Source: Salvia splendens (Eukaryota > Streptophyta > Magnoliopsida > Lamiales > Lamiaceae). From it: DNA of 64,000 nt. The stretch spans positions 21,014,188 to 21,078,187 of the forward strand of contig NC_056053.1 in NCBI RefSeq assembly GCF_004379255.2, read 5' to 3'. Under the pieces are notes generated by a model. The model was not told the origin of the DNA. It worked only from the letters and a program-made list of their open reading frames with translations, and ran no database searches. Made by a program: the position numbers and the translations under genes. Positions 56,901-64,000 of this stretch are shown one piece after another. How positions within the stretch are numbered: position 1 is the first letter of the stretch; every line of letters starts with the position of its first letter.

Positions 56901-59900
56901 ACCATAAACATACTTTTGCAAGCATCAAACTATATAAATCATGTAAAGTTAGGGGCTATATAACACCGATACGCCACCCTGTTGCCGTATCACGTATCGG
57001 ATACGTATCCGATACCGATACGCGACGGATACACCGTCGATACGTATCCTGGGCGTATCCGCGAGCTGGGCCGTATTGGGCCGGGAAACCTCAGATTCGA
57101 TACGTATCCTTCGGCGTATCCGCGAGCTGGGCCGTATTGGGCCTTCATCCTCCTCTATCTGCAAAGATCTGAGGTTCTCCTCTTCGAAATCAACGTCCAT
57201 CTCTGTCGAAGAACTTCGCAACTTTCAATTTACGAACTTCAATCCGATTTGGGAACAAAATTGACAGTTAATCGGATATGAAGAAGAAGAAGAAGAAGAA
57301 GAAGAAGAAGAAGAAGAAAGGGGAGGCGCCGCTATTGCCTCAACTAGGGATTGAAGAAAATTGGAAATGGGAGAATGAATTGGGCAAGAAGTAGTCACGA
57401 TGGAAAAGGAGTATATTTGGGGCTCATTTTTTGGGCCAATTTATTACTCCATTAACTTTGTCTAATTTTGTAACTATAAATAAATATTTTGATCAATATT
57501 ATTGGTAATATGGATAAGTATAACCAAAAAATCGATGTGGTGTAATCGACCATAAAAGAAATTGACTTTAGCTTTTAATATTTTGTAATTTTATTATTTT
57601 TATTTGTATAATAACATTAGAATATCTATTTTGTAATTTATTATGCACTATTATTATTTATTAAAAAAATAGTTAAAACGTATCCGCGTATCGGGTTGTT
57701 TGGGAAAGAGCCGTATCCGCGTATCCGTATCCTTCGGATACTGATACGCGTATCCGTATCCGTGCCGCATAGGTTAGGGGAATAAAAATGTATAATTTGA
57801 TTCACATCACATCATCAAAAGATGCTTTGGTATATTGTTTTTTCTAATTATAATGTCTAGAAGTAGAAGTGATACTGATAATAATGATCCACATAAAAGG
57901 GCCACATATCCTAATATTATATGATCAATGGTTAAGAGTGACAAATTTTCTTTTCAACAGTGCCGTGCATAATGTCAAAGGAGCATCAAAGAGTTTTCCA
58001 AAGCACGAAACACGTCATATTTCAGAGCACAAGGTCTGATATCACCATATGAAAAATCTTGTGAGGATACTTCTGTTTAATTTTACAAAATATAGATAGA
58101 TGAAATATGCTAAAGAACCCCCTCCCCCTGGATTTTGTAAAAAGAATGTAGCTAGATGTGCAAGATTTAGTCCTGATGGAAGATTTCTTGCAACTGGAAG
58201 TGCTGACACATCGATAAAGCTATTTGAGGTTAGTTCCTACTTGTTAATCATGAACATATCAATTACTCTTCTTAATATATATCTAACTCATTGGTTTCTG
58301 CCTCCCAAACTGAAACAAATATATTACAGGTATCAAAAGTCAAACAGATGATGCTTCCAGACCAAAGAGATGGTGCCCCTGTGCGACCTGTTGTACAGAC
58401 ATTTTACGACCATCTACAAGTAAGTTTTGGTAATGAAGAAAATGGTTGTATCTTGTTATCTTAGTCTCCTGAATAAGCATGCTGCATTATCAAATATAGA
58501 TCCAAAGTACAAATATTTTACTCCCATCTTGTGTTTTCATTTTTTTAACTATTGTGCTTGGAATGGAAAGAGTGAAACGTGTCCTAATTTATAATGCTAT
58601 ATTTTGCTATGCAGCCAATAAATGACTTGGATTTCCATCCTCAGAACACAATTTTGATTTCTGGGGCCAAAGATCGCACAATAAAGTATGGTCCCCAACC
58701 TTATGGCTATTGTTTTTATGTTCAATAGACAAGATTTGCAACCTAACTTTAAAAATATTTAAAGCATTTTAGCCTCAAGTATTATTGTTGCACCCCTACT
58801 AATCCTCTTAGGATGCTTGTTGAATGGCAGGTTCTTTGATTTCTCAAAAACAGTAGCAAGGAAAGCCTTCAAAATTATTCAGGTTATCATTTGTCCAATC
58901 TATATTCAGTAGTTGATCTTCCTTTTTAGAGATATTTACTGTGTGTGATCTCTTGTCTAATCTTTTCGAATTAAATATACAGGATACTCACAACGTGAGG
59001 TCCGTGTCGTTTCATCCCTCTGGAGAATTTCTTTTGGCAGGTTATTACATCTTTTGAAATCTAAAGTACAACTGCTGTTGAACATTAAACATGAAGTGTT
59101 CAACTGTCTTAAGAAGTTATAAAGGAGCTTTGTTCTGTTTAATATAGTAATTGTTTCATGATATGCTAATTTAATCGAGTACGTGCTTGGAATATTTCTA
59201 TCTTGATGTTCTGATGATCTAATTTTATTACAGGAACTGACCATCCTATTGCACACTTGTATGATGTTAATACTTTCCAGTGCTATCTATCAGCAAATGT
59301 TCAAGAGACTAGCAATGGAGCTATAAACCAGGTACACCCAACCCTGTTCTGCTACAGATAAATATATCGATCATCACAGTTCTTGTAATCCATCAACTAT
59401 CTCACATTTCACTTATTTCTTGCAGGTCAGATATTCGTCAACTGGTGGCATCTATGTAACAGCTTCGAAAGATGGAGCTATTCGGTTATGGGATGGGGTG
59501 ACGTCGCACTGTGTCCGCTCAATTCTTAGTGCTCATGGAACAGCGGAAGCCACTAGTGCAATTTTCACCAAGGATCAGAAGTATGGTTTTGTCATGTCAT
59601 TGTTTATAGGAATAATGATAACTGATCTACAAAAATATATCCTAGGAAATTTGACTAAAAAAAGATATAGTTCCATAAATCAACTCAGGTTGAGGAATAT
59701 ATAGAGTTTTCTGATGTTACCTATCGCTTTCTAACGAGCACCAGTCATTTGTTCTACCCTCGGCATTTTATTTGTTAAATAATTTAAATCACTCCACCTG
59801 AATTTTCAGAATTTGGTGATATTTCAGAAGTAACTTGGCCATTTCTCTCACCTCTTGATCTATGTCATAGGTATGTTCTTTCTTCTGGAAAAGATTCCAT

Positions 59901-60541
59901 GGTGAATCTTTGGGAGGTTGGGACAGGTAGGTTAGTCAAGAAATATTCCGGGGCGACACATACACAACTGCGGTCCCAGGTACGGTAACATTTTTTTGCC
60001 TGCTCTAGTTGAGCATTTTCTATCGAACTTTATTTTCCTAGTCTTTCATCTGTCAATGGCTTTTAGATCAGAGCTTATTCTATATTTTGAAGAATATAGT
60101 TTATTGAGTGAAAATGTGCAAACATGTGTGCTCTGTTGAATCCAAAAAAGCACGATTAAGGGTTTAAATGTTGTAAAGGATTTTTTAATGTGGCTCGTAC
60201 TGATTGATTCTGATATAGTCTTATCTACTTCCCTACTGCAGGCTGTTTTCAGTGAAACTGAGGAATTTGTACTCTCCATTGATGAATTAAGCAATGAGGT
60301 TTCTTTCTTTGGCTTAATAAATTTTTTGGCATGAATTTAGTAAGAGATGTTCTTCCTTTGGTGATAGTTGTTTATGTTTTCGTTACAGATTGTTATATGG
60401 GATGCTCTTACAGCAGAGAAAGTAGCTAGATGGCCTTCAAACCATGTGGGAAGTCCCCGTTGGCTCGAGCATTCACCTGTTGAGGCATCATTTGTCACGT
60501 CTGGAACTGACAGATCGATTAGGTTTTGGAAAGAGGCGTAA
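50965..60541 (+). CDS. CSTF50: Cleavage stimulation factor subunit 50 (CstF50), WD40 protein, 436 aa
   Basis: Fourteen exons with consistent phases: 50965-51069, 51568-51651, 51766-51887, 57961-58033, 58145-58228, 58330-58419, 58615-58685, 58831-58882, 58983-59040, 59234-59331, 59426-59580, 59871-59979, 60242-60298, 60389-60541. Total 1311 nt. The N-terminal dimerisation helices read QDGKIYRHVNALIVAHLRD and PPNKLLELVAK. A WD40 propeller follows (NVARCARFSPDGRFLATGSA, DLDFHPQNTILISGAKD, HNVRSVSFHPSGEFLLAGTD, RYSSTGGIYVTASKDGAIRL, YVLSSGKDSMVNLWE, VIWDALTAEKVARWPSN), ending RSIRFWKEA. CstF50 is the WD40 subunit of the nuclear CstF complex for 3'-end cleavage of pre-mRNA. Length fits Arabidopsis CstF50 (429 aa). 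Intron 3 is 6073 bp because an antisense LTR element sits in it; all exons look intact. Confidence 0.95.
52298..53733 (-). repeat. 3' LTR of the intronic LTR element
   Basis: 1436 bp. By eye about eight substitutions and two small indels separate it from the other LTR. It contains four GCCCGACCGGGC-like motifs at 53457-53578. Confidence 0.9.
53734..55542 (-). other. Internal domain of the intronic LTR element
   Basis: 1.8 kb, AT-rich, with a T-rich tract at 54336-54440. No gag, protease, integrase or reverse transcriptase motif is seen in any frame. It holds the PBS at the right end and the purine tract at the left. Confidence 0.75.
55520..55537 (-). other. Primer-binding site
   Basis: TGGCGCCGTTGCCGGGGA on the minus strand, 5 nt from the LTR end. 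It is complementary to the 3' end of a tRNA, most likely tRNA-Asp. Confidence 0.75.
55543..57809 (-). repeat. 5' LTR of the intronic LTR element, interrupted
   Basis: Begins TGGTGTGTATTTTTCG and ends TTCACATCA. It is split by a DNA element at 56956-57772; without that insertion it has the same length as its partner. Confidence 0.9.
56956..57772. mobile_element. Non-autonomous DNA element nested in the LTR, hAT-like
   Basis: 817 bp flanked by a perfect 8-bp duplication GTTAGGGG (56948-56955 and 57773-57780). The termini CTATATAACACCGATACG and CTATGCGGCACGGATACG (inverted) are similar. Both ends are packed with GATACG/CGTATC motifs. An internal segment ending GAGCTGGGCCGTATTGGGCC is present twice about 61 bp apart, and an (AAG)n microsatellite spans 57279-57316. 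The 8-bp TSD points to hAT. No transposase. Confidence 0.75.
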
Positions 60542-61920
60542 TGCAACCATCCGAGCCTCGTTCGGTTGTTTCCTGGTCAGGAATCATCCCATTGAATGTA
60601 ATGACCCAACTTTGATTTTCACTTCAAATAATGTTTGCTGGAGTTTTGGTCTTATTACAGTCATCAGTTGCTGGAGTTTGTAGAATTTTATTTATATAAA
60701 ATGTTACAGATTATGAAGAATAATAGTAGTATTTGATTGCATAATTGACCAAGTTCTTAATTTAAGCAACTCTAAAACAGATGCATAAAGATATGAAGCA
60801 ACAGAAGTTAAGAATGGTATAGTAACATAGGATTCAACAAAGAAAATAAAAAACATAACTGGAATCAAAGTTACTAACTGCAGCAAAAGTCTAGGCACAG
60901 CAACTATCTAGGAATGATCCAACATTGTGCAATAACATTTTTTATTTTTGCAACATGGGAAATAATCCTTGACATAGATAGGTGAAAGTTCCCAGGATCT
61001 TCAAAGAAGTGTGGTGACAACGTTGGCCACATTTCTGTTGAAAAAAGCTCGATAAGCATCGAAACGGAAAGTATAGAATTTGAAAACAACAGCAGCTTCC
61101 CATGTAATCTTTGATGAAGCTTGAAATAGGAGCAGACAACTAGTACTACCTGACAAAGATAACATTGTGTACTTATAAAAAGAATTTAAGGATCTTCTAA
61201 CACTGCAACGGATATTCCTTCATCAATCAATGTAAACTAACAAAGAAAGAGCTGGGGAAAAAATTGAGCGCCGTGATGCCAATATACAAAACATTAGAAT
61301 CATAGGAGATAAGAAGACATGATGTAGAAACTACCTGAGTGAGGACTAATTACTAGCCGCAACGATAAAAATGGAGCAGCGAGGTTCAAAAACAAAACAC
61401 TAGTCCATAGAGCTATCAAAACTTAACAAACATTCTTATTATCTTTGCGGGAAAATGATGCATTAATGCTTGGTCATCAACATAAATACGCATTTGACTA
61501 TCCACATTCATAATTCATTGCTCGACCTCTCAATCGTATGTATGTATATACATGAATTAATTTTAATTTGGGTGATGAAGCAAATGAATTCTTGGGGAAG
61601 GCATTACTCAATATTTTGGTCCTAACAGAGACTGTTTTATGCTCTCTCAGTCAGTTGAGAGGGTTTGTCTCTCATTCTTTGATGGTAGTTTTCAAATTCA
61701 ATGCTGCAAATTACTAACTCAAGGATAATGCCACAACTGAATGAAATCCTAGGACAGATCATAATCCAGAGAAGTAAACATCTATAATTCAACACAATTA
61801 AACATCAAATTCTAAATCATGTTTGAATATAGAGAAAAAGAAGAGAAAACTCACATGTAGGAGTTCAAAATCAATCTCTCCCAAAAATTCTGATGGTCCC
61901 ACAAAGAAGAGGCTAGGAGC
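60542..61920. other. Convergent 3' region between CstF50 and the PPR gene
   Basis: It must hold both 3' UTRs. AT-rich, without a recognised gene, RNA or repeat family. Confidence 0.45.
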
Positions 61921-63546
61921 TTAATAAGCACGCCGCCTCATCTTCTTTGGCTTCTTCACAAAACTCAACCGAATTTGTTTAAGCCGTCTCCTCTTCCTTG
62001 CCATCTTCTCAGGGAGTGTTTCCCTCTTCTTCTCCTTCTTCACCGCAGTATCCTTCTTCTTCACGAATCTAGGATCAACCTTGTACGGCTTCGGCTGCAC
62101 AGCCAGCCCACTGCTCTCAGCCTCCTTATAAAGGGCGTTAGCTTTATCAAGGCGTCCATGAGCACACAGCTTCCCCATCAACAAGTCGTAAGTCTTCATA
62201 CCTGGCTTGCGTCCATCCTCCTTCATCATTGCAAAGACATTCATAGCATGATCAATCCTCTCAATCCCACACAAAATCTTCAAGAACTCATAATAAGCCT
62301 TGGTATCCAGAGCATCTCCAAAACCCGCGGACTTCATCCTATCAATCATCTCATCCCCTTCACCAACACGCGCAGCCTGATACAAACTCTTGATCAACAC
62401 AAGAAACGTAGTCTCATTAGGGTAACATCCCCGCATCCCCATACTAGAGAACAGTTCTACTGCAACCGACGTCTTCCTAATCTTGCAATAATTACTAATA
62501 AGCACATTATACGTCTCCACATCGAGTGGAACACCATTCCTCTCCATCTCAACCACCACATTTCTTGATTCGCTCTCAAGCCTAAAAGGATCCTTCTTCC
62601 TACAAAGCGTGCAAACACACTCTAAAATCGCATTGTAAGCGTACGTACCAACCTCAAATCCACCCCTCTGCATTTCACCAAGCAATCTCTTGGCTTCATC
62701 CAACTTCTCATCCACACACCAACCCTCGATCAATGCATCACATATATACTCATCGGGAAAGAACTCATTCGCCAAACCCTTAACCATTTTTTCGGCATAG
62801 CTGGCATAGCCTTGCTGGCATAAACCTGAAACAATCAGCTTCAAAGCATCCATATTCCTCACAAACCCATAGTCTTTCTCCATCCTCTCAAACAATGCAA
62901 CGGTCTGCGAGGGCCTACCGGCACGAACCATTCGATCAATGAGGGATTCAAGACTCTTAACCCCAGCAACTCCACGGCCATCCACAAGAACTTCGTGCGT
63001 AGCTTTGAAATCCTTCCTCCTCCCAAAATACTCAACGAAATAGGAGTAAACCTCATCACTCGCTTCAAACCCCGGCCTTGATTTGGCCCATTTGAGGAAA
63101 TCTAGCGCCATACGCCCCGCATCAGGGGACATGTTGAGCGTGGAGTGGAGCACCGCAGGGCTTATCCGGACGTGGGAGAATGAAAGATCGAGTCGTTTCT
63201 GAAGAGGGAGGGGTTCCGCATCCGGATTTTTCTGGAGCTCCTCGGAAAACAATTTAGCGATCGAATCTTCACGATCTCCTGATTTTTCAGGGTTTTGATT
63301 GAGAGAATTTGCGGCTGGGATGTCTGTTTGCGAGGAGAAATTTCTGATGGAAAACCAGTGGCGTGGGGCGGCGGATGAGGCGTTTGAGGAGAGAAATTGG
63401 GGGCGGTGAAGTGGTGGAGACGGCGGCGGACATTGAGAGGAGGGGAGGGGATGGTGGGTGAGGGAATTGGGGGAGGCGGAGAAGCAGCGGGGGAGGAGGA
63501 GATAGCGCAGGTGCAACGGCGAGAGCGGAATGGTAGGCTTCCGCAT
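61921..63546 (-). CDS. PNM1: Pentatricopeptide repeat protein, PNM1-like, 541 aa
   Basis: Intronless. The chosen start (MRKPTIPLSPLHLRYLLLPR) opens an Arg/Ser-rich presequence of mitochondrial type; an upstream in-frame ATG at 63642 would add 32 residues that lack this character. About ten P-type PPR motifs follow, for example YICDALIEGWCVDEKLDEAK, TYNVLISNYCKIRKTSVAVE and TYDLLMGKLCAHGRLDKANA. The C-terminus is strongly basic (PEKMARKRRRLKQ, KKPKKMRRRAY), a likely nuclear localisation signal. Arabidopsis PNM1 is a PPR protein found in both mitochondria and nucleus and reported to bind RNA in mitochondria and NAP1/TCP8 in the nucleus; architecture and end match it as I recall. Converges with CstF50, its near neighbour in Arabidopsis. 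Confidence 0.9.
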   Translation of the reverse strand: MRKPTIPLSPLHLRYLLLPRCFSASPNSLTHHPLPSSQCPPPSPPLHRPQFLSSNASSAAPRHWFSIRNFSSQTDIPAANSLNQNPEKSGDREDSIAKLFSEELQKNPDAEPLPLQKRLDLSFSHVRISPAVLHSTLNMSPDAGRMALDFLKWAKSRPGFEASDEVYSYFVEYFGRRKDFKATHEVLVDGRGVAGVKSLESLIDRMVRAGRPSQTVALFERMEKDYGFVRNMDALKLIVSGLCQQGYASYAEKMVKGLANEFFPDEYICDALIEGWCVDEKLDEAKRLLGEMQRGGFEVGTYAYNAILECVCTLCRKKDPFRLESESRNVVVEMERNGVPLDVETYNVLISNYCKIRKTSVAVELFSSMGMRGCYPNETTFLVLIKSLYQAARVGEGDEMIDRMKSAGFGDALDTKAYYEFLKILCGIERIDHAMNVFAMMKEDGRKPGMKTYDLLMGKLCAHGRLDKANALYKEAESSGLAVQPKPYKVDPRFVKKKDTAVKKEKKRETLPEKMARKRRRLKQIRLSFVKKPKKMRRRAY

Positions 63547-64000
63547 TTTCACTGTGTAGTGTGTGTGTGTGAAAGAGCGAAGGGTTTTGGGTTTTGGAGG
63601 TGCAGTAGAAGAAGACCACTGATCTGCTGCGACGAAGTCCACTGACCTTAGGTGAGGATCCCACTTTTAGCCGTTAATTATTTCGATTAAAAATATTTCC
63701 TTTTTTCATGATGAAATGGGAAAATCAATTAATTAAAAATAATTTTTGAGTGACAAGGACAGTCCAAAATTGGTGGATATCAATATCGGATTGGATGATG
63801 TACAAATTGCATTCAGATAAGTGGAGGTTTTATTCCTAATTGACACGTGGCAGGCACCCCTACTTCGCCGGAAAACACTCAACTCCGGTGGGCCACGACG
63901 GAGCTCTGCTGAAAGGTATCCGAAATTTATCATCATTCACACTCTCATGCATTTGAGAGCTATTGCTTCCTACAATTATCCTTCTTCCAGATTAAGGCTG
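63547..64000. promoter_or_regulatory. Upstream region of the PPR gene, right edge
   Basis: It contains the 5' leader of the PPR gene, including a (CA)n tract at about 63552-63570 as read on the minus strand, then AT-rich DNA. GC content rises again from about 63850, perhaps the leader of another gene beyond the edge, but nothing can be identified. Confidence 0.35.

Larger units (their letters stand above)
52298..57809 (-). mobile_element. Non-coding LTR retrotransposon (LARD-like, gypsy-type PBS) in CstF50 intron 3
   Basis: Two direct LTRs with TG...CA ends enclose 1809 bp without recognisable gag or pol. The target duplication CATCA is at 52293-52297 and 57810-57814. On the minus strand the 5' LTR is at the right, followed after 5 bp by a primer-binding site TGGCGCCGTTGCCGGGGA (55537-55520), the tRNA-Asp-type site seen in Athila-like gypsy elements. 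A purine tract (GTTTGGGGG, about 53738-53746) precedes the other LTR. Leader-like TTGGGAGGCAACCC (about 55375-55392) also recalls gypsy leaders. It therefore needs proteins from another element. It is antisense to CstF50. Confidence 0.9.

Noticed and set aside
57279..57316. Poly-Lys coding repeat
   Set aside because: It is an (AAG)n microsatellite within the nested DNA element with no gene around it.

Overview
The window is nuclear DNA of a eudicot plant. The evidence is intron-rich genes with GT-AG junctions, a nuclear tRNA-Phe(GAA), plant-specific families (Dof, AP1/FUL MADS-box, GAUT, PPR), and dense Stowaway, PIF/Harbinger, Mutator-like, Ty1/copia and other LTR elements. Species cannot be fixed; an asterid such as Lamiales is only a guess. 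Exon models below were built by hand from splice sites and reading phase, and no search was run.

Layout. 1-665 (-): 5' part of an O-fucosyltransferase-family gene that runs off the left edge. 1761-5709 (-): BSD-domain protein, five exons. 8917-9711 (+): intronless Dof transcription factor resembling OBP4/Dof5.4. 10.5-28.6 kb: transposon-rich block with two decayed Harbinger transposase elements, a copia element (15623-22523), a decayed ORF1-only Harbinger copy, LTR fragments and Stowaway MITEs. 28672-28744 (-): tRNA-Phe. 29513-32945 (-): GAUT11-like galacturonosyltransferase. 33714-34795: Mutator-like element with 9-bp TSDs and gene-like filler. 37045-46212 (-): AP1/FUL-clade MADS-box gene of eight exons, with Harbinger transposase elements in introns 1 and 2. 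49014-50583: Harbinger element carrying only the Myb-like ORF1. 50965-60541 (+): CstF50, 14 exons, with a 6.1-kb intron 3 that holds a young, non-coding LTR element with a hAT-like element nested in one LTR. 61921-63546 (-): PPR protein resembling PNM1.

The host genes are not one pathway. Four of them (Dof5.4/OBP4, FUL, CstF50, PNM1) match genes that I recall lying close together in the same order on Arabidopsis chromosome 5 (AT5G60850, AT5G60910, AT5G60940, AT5G60960), so the window looks like a conserved gene backbone inflated by transposons.

The most interesting feature is the Harbinger population. Every recognisable element carries only one of the two proteins these transposons normally need: transposase alone (four copies, one with an intact 428-aa ORF, 12-bp terminal repeats and TAA target duplications) or the Myb-like ORF1 alone (two copies, one largely intact). 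Two of the transposase and ORF1 copies share subterminal motifs. This suggests a split, trans-complementing transposon system.
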